Notes: generated from the sequence alone by a model not told the origin. A stretch of DNA of 64,000 nt from Roseovarius aestuarii (GCA_027214255.1 JAPWHL010000010.1:91223-155222), one strand, 5' to 3'. Counted from the first letter of the stretch, positions 36,903 through 47,188 are shown. Program-made: numbers and translations.

Positions 36903-37019
36903 GTATTGTTCACCATTCCCTCGGCCAAGACTAGCCCGCGCCGCACGCCCTGCAAAGCGGGATTTCCGAACCCGGCAAAGCCACGCCCATTGCCCGGAAA
37001 CGCCCGCATTCCAATCAGA

Positions 37020-39341
37020 TCATTGCGCGCCCTTTGAACGCTTCATCGCGTCCGCCAACGCCGAGCCGAATGCGCCCTGGCTTTGGGGCTTGGACGGTTG
37101 CGCAGTTGCTGATTTCGCGCCTCGGTTCGATTTAGGTTTGTCAGCAACGCGTTCACGCGAGGCGCTCGGGGTGGCCCCGTCTTTGCGCATGCTCAAACCA
37201 ATCCGTTTGCGCGCAACGTCAATCTCGGTCACCCGCACGCGCACGATATCGCCCGCTTTTACAACCTCATGGGGATCTTTTACGAAACGATCTGCCAATT
37301 GGCTGACATGCACCAGACCGTCCTGATGCACCCCGATATCCACAAACGCCCCAAAGGCCGCGACATTTGTCACAGTTCCTTCCAAAGACATACCCGGTTT
37401 AAGGTCTGTGATGCTGTCAACACCGTCCGCAAAGTTGGCCGTCTTGAAGGTCGGACGCGGATCGCGGCCCGGTTTTTCCAGCTCGCTCAGGATATCGCGC
37501 ACGGTGGGCAGGCCGAATTTATCGTCTACAAACTGCTCGGCCCGCAATCCAGACAACGCGCCACTATCGCCCATAATGGCGCGGATATCACGGCCACAGG
37601 CCTTGACGATTTTACGCGCGACACCATACGCCTCGGGGTGAACCGAGGATGCATCCAGTGGTTCGGCCCCATCGGTAATGCGCAAGAAACCTGCGCATTG
37701 TTCAAATGCCTTGGGGCCCAAACCCGCCACTTTCAGCAGGGCCTTGCGGGTTGCAAACGGTCCGTTGGCATCGCGGTGCGCAACGATAGCCTGCGCCAAA
37801 GACGGGCCAAGTCCGGCAATATGCGACAACAGCGGCGCGGATGCCATGTTCAGATCAACCCCGACCGCATTCACGGCATCCTCGACAACCGCAGCCAGCG
37901 ATTGCACAAGGCGGCGTTGGTCCACATCATGTTGATACTGCCCCACGCCGATGGCCTGCGGCTCGATCTTGACCAATTCCGCCAACGGATCCTGCAAACG
38001 CCGCGCGATTGACACCGCCCCGCGCAGCGACACATCAAGATCAGGAAACTCCTGCGAGGCCAACTCGGACGCAGAATAGACCGAGGCCCCGGCCTCGGAT
38101 ACGATCACGGGCGTCGGACGCGGGCCACCAGCCGGCAAGCGTTTGATCACATCAGCGACCAAACGATCAGACTCGCGGCTGGCCGTCCCATTACCAATAG
38201 CAATCAGCGCGACATTATGACGGCGGATCAACTGCGACAGGGTTTCTTCGGACCCACGCAGGTCGTTACGCGGCTGGAATGGGTAGATCGTGGTCGTTTC
38301 CAGAACTTTGCCGGTTTCATCGACCACTGCGATCTTGCACCCTGTCCGGATGCCGGGATCAAGCCCCAGTGTCGCGCGCGCTCCGGCAGGCGCTGCCAAG
38401 AGCAGATCACGCAGATTGCGTGCGAATACTTCGATGGCTGCAGCATGGGCGCGCAAACGCAAGTCGGTCATCAGGTCCATGAACATAGACAAGCCCAGCT
38501 TGACGTTCCATGCCCAACTGGCCGCATCGCGCAGCCACACATCGCCGGGCAATTGGCCTGAAATCCCGATCTCTGCGGCAACAATGCTAACGATACGGGG
38601 CAAACCGACCTCAGGTTCGGGGGCAATATCGACGCTGACAATGTCCTCTTTGGCCGCGCGTAAAATAGCCAAGGCGCGGTGCGACGGAATCGCCGCCCAT
38701 TTTTCGCTATGGGCGAAATAGTCCGAAAACTTGGCCCCCGCCTCCTCCTTGCCGGGAATGACGCGGGCAGTGATCAACGCTTCTTGCTGCATCACCTCGC
38801 GCAGGCGTCCCAAAAGGGCGGCGTTTTCCCCCAGTTCTTCCACCAAGATATCCCGCGCCCCGGCCAGAGCATCCGTTTGCGTCGCAACGGCCTCGCTCAG
38901 ATACCCCTGCGCCAAATCGGTCGGGTCAGCAGCCCGATTAGCCAGAATCGCGCGCAACAACGGTTCCAGCCCGTTTTCGCGGGCGATCATCGCCTTGGTG
39001 CGGCGCTTGGGCTTGTAAGGCAGGTACAGATCTTCCAGCACCGATTTCGTTTCGGCAGCGGCAATGTCGCGTGCCAGCGTTTCGGTCAGTTTCCCTTGCG
39101 AGGTGATCTCGCTCAGAATGCTGGCACGGCGCTTTTCCAGGTCACGCAAATACTCCAAACGCTCGGCCAATCGGCGCAGCTGAGCATCGTCCAGCCCACC
39201 TGTCGCCTCTTTACGATAGCGTGCCACGAAAGGCACCGTGTCGCCTGCGTCCAACAAGGCAACCGTCGCGACCACCTGTTCGGGGCGCGCACCGATATCA
39301 GTGGCAAGTGTACGGGCAATACGTTGTGCAACGGCGGTCAT
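37020..39341 (-). CDS. tex: RNA-binding transcription accessory protein Tex
   Basis: This 773-residue protein has the full Tex order: N-terminal helical region, YqgF/RNase H-like fold (TLGLDPGIRTGCKIAVVDETG, about 320-340), ComEA-like helix-hairpin-helix (VAHRDANGPFATRKALLKVAGLGPKAFEQCAGFLRI), and C-terminal S1 RNA-binding domain (about 640-710, GTVTNVAAFGAFVDIGVHQDGLVHVSQ). ATG 39341 gives the usual start MTAVAQRIA. Tex binds RNA polymerase and nucleic acids in the cytoplasm. The Lys/Pro-rich tail is normal. Confidence 0.95.
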   Translation of the reverse strand: MTAVAQRIARTLATDIGARPEQVVATVALLDAGDTVPFVARYRKEATGGLDDAQLRRLAERLEYLRDLEKRRASILSEITSQGKLTETLARDIAAAETKSVLEDLYLPYKPKRRTKAMIARENGLEPLLRAILANRAADPTDLAQGYLSEAVATQTDALAGARDILVEELGENAALLGRLREVMQQEALITARVIPGKEEAGAKFSDYFAHSEKWAAIPSHRALAILRAAKEDIVSVDIAPEPEVGLPRIVSIVAAEIGISGQLPGDVWLRDAASWAWNVKLGLSMFMDLMTDLRLRAHAAAIEVFARNLRDLLLAAPAGARATLGLDPGIRTGCKIAVVDETGKVLETTTIYPFQPRNDLRGSEETLSQLIRRHNVALIAIGNGTASRESDRLVADVIKRLPAGGPRPTPVIVSEAGASVYSASELASQEFPDLDVSLRGAVSIARRLQDPLAELVKIEPQAIGVGQYQHDVDQRRLVQSLAAVVEDAVNAVGVDLNMASAPLLSHIAGLGPSLAQAIVAHRDANGPFATRKALLKVAGLGPKAFEQCAGFLRITDGAEPLDASSVHPEAYGVARKIVKACGRDIRAIMGDSGALSGLRAEQFVDDKFGLPTVRDILSELEKPGRDPRPTFKTANFADGVDSITDLKPGMSLEGTVTNVAAFGAFVDIGVHQDGLVHVSQLADRFVKDPHEVVKAGDIVRVRVTEIDVARKRIGLSMRKDGATPSASRERVADKPKSNRGAKSATAQPSKPQSQGAFGSALADAMKRSKGAQ

Positions 39342-39460
39342 GGCGGGCTCCTCGTTTCGGCCAGAGCCCCCTGATAGCGCCGCGGGCAGCAACCTCCAAG
39401 CCTTCGTGCAACAAAAAGACGACTGCTCGGCGATACCCCCACGACCGCGTTTTGGCGATG

Positions 39461-39865
39461 TTATTTTTCGCGTGGTTCAGCTGGTTCGATTGTGCCACCT
39501 TCGCGGACCCAGCCCGAGAACCCCTCGCGCAGATGCGCCGCCTCAAACCCCATGTCCTGCAAGGTCGCCGCCGTCAGTGCCGAGCGCCAGCCAGACGCGC
39601 AATGCAGTACATATTTCTTGTCCTGACCGAAAACCTCTTTGTAATAGGGGCTGTCGGGATCGACCCAAAATTCCATCATTCCACGCGGCGCATGCAAACT
39701 ACCGGGGATAAATCCACTACGCTGGCGTTCGCGCACATCGCGGATGTCCACGATCACGACATCTGGATCGTCCACCATCGCCTTTAGCGCATCAACTTCG
39801 ACTTCTTCGATACGGGCGCGGGCGGCCTCGACCATTTGGGCGGCTGACATTTTAAGTTTGGACAT
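39461..39865 (-). CDS. Rhodanese-like domain protein
   Basis: This 134-residue single-domain protein has the rhodanese fold with active-site Cys in HCASGWRSA (about residue 88) and the N-terminal CH2A-like VIVDIRDVRERQRSGFIPGS. Such proteins carry sulfane sulfur between cytoplasmic enzymes. It lies 84 bases upstream of the ABC operon end and on the same strand but not overlapping, so it is probably independent of the catabolic island. Specific acceptor unknown. Confidence 0.82.
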   Translation of the reverse strand: MSKLKMSAAQMVEAARARIEEVEVDALKAMVDDPDVVIVDIRDVRERQRSGFIPGSLHAPRGMMEFWVDPDSPYYKEVFGQDKKYVLHCASGWRSALTAATLQDMGFEAAHLREGFSGWVREGGTIEPAEPREK

Positions 39866-39949
39866 ATCCAGGGTACTTTCGCAGTTTCAAGAATTTGAAG
39901 TGGTCATTGGGCCATCATATCACAGGTTCCAAGCCTCCGGGCATCAACA

Positions 39950-40966
39950 TCACGGCCCGGAGGCATTGCGCTGATCCTCCAGCGGAAAATAACAACGCAC
40001 CTGGCGGACGTTTTCATCGTCGACCAATTCCGGCTCACCTTGCGTGCATCGAGCACGCTCAACAGGGCAGCGGCCGGCCAGACGGCATTTATGCCCGGTG
40101 GTTCCAATTGGACTTTGAGGATCACCGTCCAGCTTGATCCGTTCGACACGTGCGCCTTCCTTCAGGGTCGGAATGGCCGACAGCAGCGCTTGCGTATAGG
40201 GATGGTGCGGCGTGTGAAACAGCGCCTCAGTCGGGCCACTTTCCACCACCTTTCCTAAATACATCACCACAATACGGCTACACAGCAGGCGCACCACATT
40301 CAAATCGTGACTAACGAACAGCAGGGCAACGCCCTTGTCCCGACGCAGATTGTCCAGCAATTGCAGTACAGTCGCCTGCACCGAGACATCCAGCGCCGAC
40401 GTTGGTTCGTCCAGAACCAGAAGGCGCGGGTTGACCGCCATTGCGCGGGCGATTCCGACGCGTGCCTTTTGACCACCGGACAACTGATGCGGGAACCGGG
40501 TCAGAAATTCGAGCGGAAGATTGACCGAAGCCGCCGCCGCCTCGACCTTTTCGCGCAAGGCATCGCGGGATTTTTGCGGCATCAACTGACGCAACGGATC
40601 GGCAATCAGATCGAACACGTTAAACAGCGGGTTCAGGCTTTCCGTTGGGTCTTGGAACACCATCTGAATATCGCTGCGCAGCTCCGATTTGGCAAACTTG
40701 CTGGCCGCAAGGTCCGAAACGTCCTTTCCGTCAATCTCCATCCGTCCGCCCGAGGAATCAAGCAATCGGCACAGCACGCGCGCCAATGTCGATTTCCCGC
40801 ATCCGGATTCCCCCACCAGCCCCACTGCCTCGCCCGGGCGGATGTCCAGCGTAACGCCATCAACCGCGTGCAAATGCACCGCGCCACGCCCGGTGAATGG
40901 GTTAGCTGCCTTAAGCACAAAGTGCTTTTGCAAACCTTCGACAGAAATGATCGGCGCATCGTTCAT
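39950..40966 (-). CDS. Oligopeptide-type ABC transporter ATPase (DppF/OppF-like)
   Basis: This 338-residue cytoplasmic ATPase has Walker A GESGCGKST (52-60), signature LSGGQKAR, Walker B LLVLDEPTSALD and a C-terminal oligo_HPY segment with cysteines (CRLAGRCPVERARC) typical of the F subunits. It is last in the 12-gene operon; its start overlaps the D-subunit stop (ATGA). With the partner ATPase and two permeases it makes a complete membrane part; the binding protein is likely the one at 62258. The cargo may be a carboxylate related to the catabolic genes of the same operon. Confidence 0.9.
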   Translation of the reverse strand: MNDAPIISVEGLQKHFVLKAANPFTGRGAVHLHAVDGVTLDIRPGEAVGLVGESGCGKSTLARVLCRLLDSSGGRMEIDGKDVSDLAASKFAKSELRSDIQMVFQDPTESLNPLFNVFDLIADPLRQLMPQKSRDALREKVEAAAASVNLPLEFLTRFPHQLSGGQKARVGIARAMAVNPRLLVLDEPTSALDVSVQATVLQLLDNLRRDKGVALLFVSHDLNVVRLLCSRIVVMYLGKVVESGPTEALFHTPHHPYTQALLSAIPTLKEGARVERIKLDGDPQSPIGTTGHKCRLAGRCPVERARCTQGEPELVDDENVRQVRCYFPLEDQRNASGP

Positions 40967-41931
40967 AATGGGTTCCTACATGCCACAAAATGACCAGCGT
41001 CCACCATTTCCAGCCCCAAACCAGACTGGTCACAATCGGGCTGACGACGCGCACAGCGTTCCGCAAAACGGCAAGGTGGCAGGTCTGTGCGTCGCAGGTC
41101 CGGCAAAGATCCGGGGATTGCGCGCAAGTCATGCACGCTGTCCACCAGTGATGGAACACTGCTCAGCAGGCCTTGGGTATAAGGGTGGCGCGGATTTGCA
41201 AACAACTGTGCCACGGGGGCGGTTTCAACCACATGGCCCGCATGCATCACCATGATGCGATCACAATATTCCGCCGCCAACGCCAGATCATGGGTGATCA
41301 AAACCGTGCCCAGATTTCCGGCACGCGCGATGTCGCGGATCATGTCCATAATCACCGCCTGCGTCGTCACATCCAGCCCTGTGGTGGGCTCATCCGCGAT
41401 CAACAGGCGCGGATTACAGGCCAACGCCGCCGCGATGCCAATCCGTTGGCACAACCCGCCCGACAGCTCGTAAGGATAGGCCGCGATGCGTTTTTCAGGG
41501 TCGGGGATGCGGACCTGCCGCATGGCCTCCAGAACCTTTTCGCGGATAACCGGCGGGCGGTCCGGCGCATGACGCGCGATAACATCCGCAATCTGGCGCC
41601 CGACCGATCGGATCGGATTCAACGCCGTGCGCGGGTTCTGAAAAATAATTGACGCCTCTTTACCACGCCACAGATCACGGTCACGCGTGGACATCGCCCG
41701 AATGTCGCGACCTTCAAAATGGATATCACCCGAACGGACCTCGGCGGCGCGTTCAAGAATCCCCATGATCGCAAATGCCGTGACCGATTTACCCGACCCG
41801 GACTCCCCGACAATCCCCAAGGTTTCGCCCTGTTGCAAATCAAAGGACACACCGTCCAACACATGCACCGTGCCCCCTCGGGTGCGGAAATCTACGCTCA
41901 GGTCGCGCACGGACAGCAACGGCGCACTCAT
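40963..41931 (-). CDS. Oligopeptide-type ABC transporter ATPase (DppD/OppD-like)
   Basis: This 322-residue ATPase has Walker A GESGSGKS (about 41-48), signature LSGGLCQR (an unusual Leu-Cys where most have Gln-Arg context), Walker B LLIADEPTTGLD and the C-terminal CRFAERCARRQPDC block. It is coupled by four-base overlaps to both neighbours. It drives import together with the F-type ATPase. Confidence 0.9.
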   Translation of the reverse strand: MSAPLLSVRDLSVDFRTRGGTVHVLDGVSFDLQQGETLGIVGESGSGKSVTAFAIMGILERAAEVRSGDIHFEGRDIRAMSTRDRDLWRGKEASIIFQNPRTALNPIRSVGRQIADVIARHAPDRPPVIREKVLEAMRQVRIPDPEKRIAAYPYELSGGLCQRIGIAAALACNPRLLIADEPTTGLDVTTQAVIMDMIRDIARAGNLGTVLITHDLALAAEYCDRIMVMHAGHVVETAPVAQLFANPRHPYTQGLLSSVPSLVDSVHDLRAIPGSLPDLRRTDLPPCRFAERCARRQPDCDQSGLGLEMVDAGHFVACRNPL

Positions 41932-42788
41932 GTTCGCGCCCTCGGGTCCAGAATATCGCGCAACGCATCCCCCAGCAGGTTAAAGGTAAAGACCGCCAAC
42001 ATCAGGGCCAGTCCGGGAAACAGGAACATCCACCACTGCCCCGACGCGATATAGCGCGCGCCCTCGGCCACCAGAATACCCCATTCCGGCGTCGGCGGGC
42101 GCACTCCCATCCCCAGAAAGGACAGCCCCGCAGCATTCAACAACGCCCAACCCAGATTGACCGAGGCCTGAATGATCACCGGCGAGGCAATGTTGGGCAA
42201 CAAAAACACTGTCAGTATGCGAAAATGCCCCGATCCACCAACGCGGGCAGCCTCGACATATCCCAGATTGCGCCGCACCCCGACCTCGGCGCGCGCAAGG
42301 CGGATGTAGAACGGCAGGTTGATGATTGCCGTGGCATAGATCACGTTCATCAATGTGTTGCCGAGTGCCGCAACCATCGCCATCGCCAGAACGAACAAGG
42401 GAAAGGCCATCAACACATCCGTAAACCGACTGGCCACGCGATCCAGCGTGCCGCCAAAGTACCCCAGTGCCGCACCGATCAGAGATCCGATCACGCATGA
42501 AATCAACACCGCACCAAAGGCGATGAACATATCCAGCCGGGTCGCCACCAACACGCGGCTAAAAACATCACGGCCCAGTTGGTCGGTGCCAAACCAGTAT
42601 TGCGCAGACGGCCCGATCAAGGCTTCGCTTGGATTGGTCGCCAGTGGATCATGCGGTGCCAGAGCCGGGCCAAACAGCGTGGCAAACATCAACAAGGCAA
42701 ACAGCCCGAAGGCCAGCCGATGCAGGCCGTTCTCGGCCAAGGTATAGCGCATAACCGTCAGTCGCGCGCGGACGCCTTCGGACATCAT
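41928..42788 (-). CDS. Oligopeptide-type ABC transporter permease (DppC/OppC-like)
   Basis: This 286-residue inner-membrane protein has the OppC N-terminal segment (PHDPLATNPSEALIGPSAQYWFGTDQLGRD, about 45-75) and six hydrophobic helices with the EAA-like loop EAARVGGSGHFRILTVFLLPN. Its start abuts the B-permease stop (shared A at 42788). Met1 or Met2 may be the true start. Confidence 0.9.
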   Translation of the reverse strand: MMSEGVRARLTVMRYTLAENGLHRLAFGLFALLMFATLFGPALAPHDPLATNPSEALIGPSAQYWFGTDQLGRDVFSRVLVATRLDMFIAFGAVLISCVIGSLIGAALGYFGGTLDRVASRFTDVLMAFPLFVLAMAMVAALGNTLMNVIYATAIINLPFYIRLARAEVGVRRNLGYVEAARVGGSGHFRILTVFLLPNIASPVIIQASVNLGWALLNAAGLSFLGMGVRPPTPEWGILVAEGARYIASGQWWMFLFPGLALMLAVFTFNLLGDALRDILDPRART

Positions 42789-43798
42789 CAGTTCAACCCC
42801 GCACGCGGATCGACCAAACCGGACAGAAGGTCAGTCAACAGGTTCACAAGAAGGAAAATCGCCGCCATGATCAGCATGAAACCTTGCAACGGTGCGTAAT
42901 CCAGCGCGATCAGGCTGTCCAAGGCAAAGGCCCCTATACCCGGCCAGGAAAACACCTTTTCCACCAGAACATTCGCCCCCAGCATATACGAAAAGGTCAT
43001 CCCCAGCGTCGTGACCACCGGCAGCATCGCGTTGCGAAAGGCATAAGACACAATGATGGTACGCCGCGACAGCCCGTTGGCTCGCGCGGTGCGCACGAAC
43101 TCACTGGACAGGGTGCCCAACATGGACGCCCGCGTCATCCGGGCCAGCGGCGCCAGTGCAAACAGTGCCATGGTGATGCCCGGCAACAGGATTTGGGCCG
43201 CTGCCGATTTCGCCACGGCCAGATCACCGGCAATCAGCCCGTCCACGATGATAAGCCCCGTCACCTGCGGCGGTTTAAACATGAAAGGGTCCAAGCGTCC
43301 CGTCGGTTCCGGAACAATGCCCAGCAGGAAATAGAACACATATATCAAGATCAATCCGGTCACGAAGGTCGGCATAGACACCCCTAACGTGGCAGTGATC
43401 CGGCAGGCCTGATCAATCCACGATCCGGGGCGTAGCGCCGCCATAACCCCAAGCGGAAGCGCGACAACAATCGCCAAGACAAACGCAAACAGCGTCAATT
43501 CAGCCGAAGCAGGCAGGCGTTTGAGCATTTCGGTTGTCACCGGCTGACCGGTCGAGATCGATCGCCCCAGATCGCCCTCCCACAACGCGCCCAGATAGAT
43601 CCAGAATTGTTCGACCAAAGATTTGTCAAAGCCAAGCGCGATACGCACCTGTTCGACATCATCTGCAGACATAGACGGGTTGGACGCGAAAAAAATGGCT
43701 GGATCACCGGGCAACACCCGCGTGATCAGAAACGTCACCAGTACCACACCAAACAACGTCGGTATGGCGCTCAGCAATCTCCATGCAATCCGCGTCAT
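42788..43798 (-). CDS. Oligopeptide-type ABC transporter permease (DppB/OppB-like)
   Basis: This 336-residue inner-membrane protein has the OppB start (RLLSAIPTLFGVVLVTFLITRVLPGDPA) and the EAA loop RTARANGLSRRTIIVSYAFRNAMLPVVT, with six hydrophobic helices. It overlaps the MaoC-type gene by four bases. With the C-type permease it forms the channel for a family-5 binding protein. Confidence 0.9.
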   Translation of the reverse strand: MTRIAWRLLSAIPTLFGVVLVTFLITRVLPGDPAIFFASNPSMSADDVEQVRIALGFDKSLVEQFWIYLGALWEGDLGRSISTGQPVTTEMLKRLPASAELTLFAFVLAIVVALPLGVMAALRPGSWIDQACRITATLGVSMPTFVTGLILIYVFYFLLGIVPEPTGRLDPFMFKPPQVTGLIIVDGLIAGDLAVAKSAAAQILLPGITMALFALAPLARMTRASMLGTLSSEFVRTARANGLSRRTIIVSYAFRNAMLPVVTTLGMTFSYMLGANVLVEKVFSWPGIGAFALDSLIALDYAPLQGFMLIMAAIFLLVNLLTDLLSGLVDPRAGLN

Positions 43799-44286
43799 TG
43801 GCCAATACCCCCTGTATGCGCGCCGTCGTTGTCATCCTCGGGACGGCATAACAGAAAAATTAGATGATCGCCGCTTACCACTTCTGTTCCATCGGATTTC
43901 AACAAGATGCCGCGCTCTTTTGCCAGCCCTCGACCAGCTTTGGAGGTCATTCTGCGTTCAACGAATTCCAGCCGCAAATGCACTTCATCGCCGGGATACA
44001 GCGGCGCGGAAAACCGGATATCATCCCATCCCAGTGACGCCGTTACCGAGTGTTCAAACAGCCCCATACCGGATTTCAAACCCTCGATCAGGGCCAAGCT
44101 AAACAACCCATGCGCGATGCGCCCGTCAAACCCGGCTGTGCGCGCAAAAGCGTCGTCCATGTGAACCGGATGCCTTTCGCCGGTTAGGTCAGCGTAGCGG
44201 TCAATATCCTCAAGGCTGATCCGGCGCGATGCGGATGTCACGGCTGTGCCGGGGGTGAAATCTTCGTACCAAATCTGTGTGCTCAT
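43795..44286 (-). CDS. MaoC-family acyl-CoA hydratase
   Basis: This 163-residue hot-dog enzyme adds water to an enoyl-CoA, usually giving the (R)-3-hydroxy product. The catalytic Asp/His are in YADLTGERHPVHMDD (Asp33, His42 region) and the AGFDGRIAHGLFS loop follows. ATG 44286 overlaps the CoA-ligase stop by four bases. It may act on a branched or ring-bearing acyl-CoA in the pathway together with the CaiD-like hydratase; the two would give opposite stereochemistry or serve different turns. Confidence 0.85.
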   Translation of the reverse strand: MSTQIWYEDFTPGTAVTSASRRISLEDIDRYADLTGERHPVHMDDAFARTAGFDGRIAHGLFSLALIEGLKSGMGLFEHSVTASLGWDDIRFSAPLYPGDEVHLRLEFVERRMTSKAGRGLAKERGILLKSDGTEVVSGDHLIFLLCRPEDDNDGAHTGGIGQ

Positions 44287-45971
44287 TGGCGGCCCTTCCA
44301 TTCAGCATCCTGCAACGCACGCCAATCCACCTTGGTTGTGCCGGATCTGGGCAGGGACGGAACAAAAACCACATGTTTGGGGAGTTTGTAAGCGGCCATT
44401 TGTGAACGTGCAAAATCAAGAATCTGCGCGGCGTCAATGCGCCCCTCTTGTTCGGGTTCCAGCACGATCAACGCTTTTACTGCCTCGCCTTGATATGGGT
44501 CTGGGGTGGAAATGACACAGCATTCTTGCACCGCCTCATGGCGATACAACAGCATCTCGCATTCTGCAGGCGACACGTTATAGCCAGACACATTGATCAT
44601 CCGCTTGAGCCGGTCCTGAATGAAAAAATACCCTTCTTCATCGACATAGCCCAGATCGCCAGTGCGCAGCCAGACCTCCCCATCGCGTGTGATCAGCGCA
44701 TCAGCAGTGTCTTCGGGGCGATTCCAGTACCCTGCCATCACCTGCGGCCCTGCCACCAGTATTTCACCAGTTTCACCCTGCGGCAGTTCGGCCAATGTCA
44801 CCGGATCCACAATGATCGAGGATGTGTCAAAAATCGCAATGCCCAGACACTGTGGCTTTGGGTTGGCCGTGGGGTTGATATGCGTGGCCGACAACGTTTC
44901 CGTCAGCCCATACCCCTCGCAAAAGCGCAGGTCATAACGGTCCTGCAAACGCGCGCTGACGGCTGCAGGCATGCTGGCTCCGCCGCCAGTCAACACTTTC
45001 AGCCATTCAAAACAGATCGGATCAAACCGCGCGCTGGCCATCACGTCGACGATCATTGTGGGGGCCGCGCTCCACCATGTGACCTTGTGGCGCGTGAACA
45101 ACGCCGGGATGATGTTACGATCCCACCGCGTCATCAGCACCAACGCCGCCCCAGTAAATATCCCCGCACTCATCGAGGCCTGCATACCTGCAACGTGGAA
45201 CAGAGGCATGAAACTGGTCATGACCGAGGTTTGATCCAACCCGTACCACTTTGCCTGCGCGGCGGCGGTAAAGGTGACAGTAGAATGGCGGTGCATGCAT
45301 GCCTTGGGCCGCGCCGTGGTGCCCGAACTATAGGGCATTACGGCGATGTCGTTTGATCCTGTGGTTATCGGCCCGGCAACGTGGCCCGCATCCAGCGCCA
45401 CGTTGAAATCCACCTCTCCCCAAGGCTCAAGCCGGGTCCGTGCGGCTTGCATGACTGGGGGCAACGGATCAAGCGGTGTTTCGGGCGCGGCATCGGCGTA
45501 ATAGGCGACGATCAGGTGATCCAACGGGGCGCCCTTTAACGGTCTGGCCCGCTCCAGCAACTCATCGCCGACAAAGGCGACTCGCGCGCCGCTATCTTGC
45601 GCATAGTGGAGCAACTCATCGGTTTTGTTCATCGGGTTGACCGGAACGACGATGGCATTGGTACGCAGGATTGCATGGAATGCGATCACGAATTGCGGCG
45701 CGTTTTGCATGTACAACAAGACGCGATCGCCTTGTGCGACGCCCAGATGGAGCAGATATCCCGCCAACGCCACAACTTGCGCCTGCAAATCCGCATAGAG
45801 CGTCGTTTGACCATAATAATGAAGAGCGGGCCGCGTGGGCCAACGTCGTGCCGAAGCTTCAAGGTTTAGCGCCGCGTTACCCTCGGGCACCTCGATATGC
45901 GCGGCAAAACCACCCGGCCAATGGGGGGACTCGGGGCCAGTGCGAAACTGACGGCTTGTGATCTGCGTCAT
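44283..45971 (-). CDS. AMP-forming acyl-CoA ligase
   Basis: This 562-residue ANL-family enzyme makes an acyl-CoA through an acyl-AMP. The P-loop is YSSGTTARPKACMHRH (about 190-205), the A8 region is RTGDLGYVDEEGYFFIQDRLKRMINVSG and the A10 Lys lies in SGTTKVDW near the C-terminus. ATG 45971 overlaps the M20 gene stop (ATGA). Placed before two dehydrogenases, two hydratases, a hydroxyacyl dehydrogenase and a thiolase, it should start beta-oxidation of an imported carboxylic acid. It is of the size of CaiC-like and medium-chain ligases. Confidence 0.88.
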   Translation of the reverse strand: MTQITSRQFRTGPESPHWPGGFAAHIEVPEGNAALNLEASARRWPTRPALHYYGQTTLYADLQAQVVALAGYLLHLGVAQGDRVLLYMQNAPQFVIAFHAILRTNAIVVPVNPMNKTDELLHYAQDSGARVAFVGDELLERARPLKGAPLDHLIVAYYADAAPETPLDPLPPVMQAARTRLEPWGEVDFNVALDAGHVAGPITTGSNDIAVMPYSSGTTARPKACMHRHSTVTFTAAAQAKWYGLDQTSVMTSFMPLFHVAGMQASMSAGIFTGAALVLMTRWDRNIIPALFTRHKVTWWSAAPTMIVDVMASARFDPICFEWLKVLTGGGASMPAAVSARLQDRYDLRFCEGYGLTETLSATHINPTANPKPQCLGIAIFDTSSIIVDPVTLAELPQGETGEILVAGPQVMAGYWNRPEDTADALITRDGEVWLRTGDLGYVDEEGYFFIQDRLKRMINVSGYNVSPAECEMLLYRHEAVQECCVISTPDPYQGEAVKALIVLEPEQEGRIDAAQILDFARSQMAAYKLPKHVVFVPSLPRSGTTKVDWRALQDAEWKGRQ

Positions 45972-47188
45972 GCCATACGCTCCGCCAATCGCACGACACA
46001 ACGTTCAAGCGTCGCAACGGCTTTTGCGATATCGGACCAGTCGCTAAATTCCTCGGGGCAATGGCTGCGCCCATCCTTGGAAGGCACGAACATCAGGCCG
46101 ACCGGAACATGCGCAGCCATGATGCCTGTATCGTGATTGGCCCCCGACGGCAGGCACGAATAAGCAATGTTCAGCGATTTGGCCGCGCCCTCCAGCACTG
46201 CCAACAGCTCGGCGTCCATCACGACGGGGTCTTCGCGATAGACATCGCGCACTTTAAAAGCACATCCCATGGTGTCGCCGGTTTGCCTCACCAACGCACG
46301 TGTCGCGTTGGCCGCGCGAGCCAATGCAACTGCATCCGTGTCGCGGATTTCCAACGCCAGACGCACCTCGCCGGGTATGACATTGGCCTGACCGGGGGCC
46401 AGTTTCACAACACCGATCGTGCCGCGCAACGTATCGCTTGGATCGGTAAGGATCATATCGCGGAATTGGTCGGCAAACCGCGCCGTCGCCGCAAAAGCAT
46501 CCAGACGCAACTCCATTGGCGTCGTGCCCGCGTGATCGGGCTGCCCGGTAAAACGGATCGCAAACCGTTCCTGCCCCGCAATCGCCGTGACCAGCCCCAC
46601 GGCATCGCCGCGCTGTTCCAGTACGCGCCCCTGTTCAATATGCAGTTCCAGATAGCAAGCGACATCCGAAAAATCACGCGCAGACTCGGTCACACCTGCC
46701 GGATCGAACCCAGCGTCACGCATGGCATCAACCAACGGAACGCCATCCTGTCCACGCCGCGCCTCAAGCGCCGCCAGATCAAAGGCCCCTGTCATCGCGC
46801 GACTGCCCGTGAAAGGCCCGAACCGGCCTTCTTCGTCGCGAAAGGCGATCACCTCGATTGGTGTTTGCACCCCCGAGGCCATTGCGCGGCGCGCCACTTC
46901 CAGCCCCGCCAACACGCCCAGGGCCCCGTCAAAAGCACCGCCGTTGATCACTGTATCCAAGTGCGAGCCGATGGCGATGGCACGCCCCTGCCCCGGCGTA
47001 CGTGCAATAACATTGCCAAACGCATCATAACGCGCGGATAAGCCAGCGGCGCGGGCGCGGCCCAAGAACCATTCATGCGCCGCGCAATCCGCCGCGCCAA
47101 AGGCGGGTCGACTCCACCCGCCATCGGGGGCGCAGCCAATCTGGGATAGCGCGTCAAAATCGGCACGCAATGCGGCGCAATCCATCAT
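45968..47188 (-). CDS. M20 metal hydrolase, N-carbamoyl-amino acid/allantoate type
   Basis: This 406-residue cytoplasmic enzyme belongs to the allantoate amidohydrolase, beta-ureidopropionase and L-carbamoylase group, which releases CO2 and ammonia from an N-carbamoyl group. Metal residues are His76 (GSHLDTV), Asp87 (GGAFDGALGV), Glu119-120 (FRDEEGRFG), His183 (ELHIEQG) and His near 378 (DGRSHCPEEF). It is directly coupled to the hydantoinase gene (ATGATG overlap), the classical pair that opens a cyclic ureide and removes the carbamoyl group. The exact ureido acid is unknown. Confidence 0.87.
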   Translation of the reverse strand: MMDCAALRADFDALSQIGCAPDGGWSRPAFGAADCAAHEWFLGRARAAGLSARYDAFGNVIARTPGQGRAIAIGSHLDTVINGGAFDGALGVLAGLEVARRAMASGVQTPIEVIAFRDEEGRFGPFTGSRAMTGAFDLAALEARRGQDGVPLVDAMRDAGFDPAGVTESARDFSDVACYLELHIEQGRVLEQRGDAVGLVTAIAGQERFAIRFTGQPDHAGTTPMELRLDAFAATARFADQFRDMILTDPSDTLRGTIGVVKLAPGQANVIPGEVRLALEIRDTDAVALARAANATRALVRQTGDTMGCAFKVRDVYREDPVVMDAELLAVLEGAAKSLNIAYSCLPSGANHDTGIMAAHVPVGLMFVPSKDGRSHCPEEFSDWSDIAKAVATLERCVVRLAERMA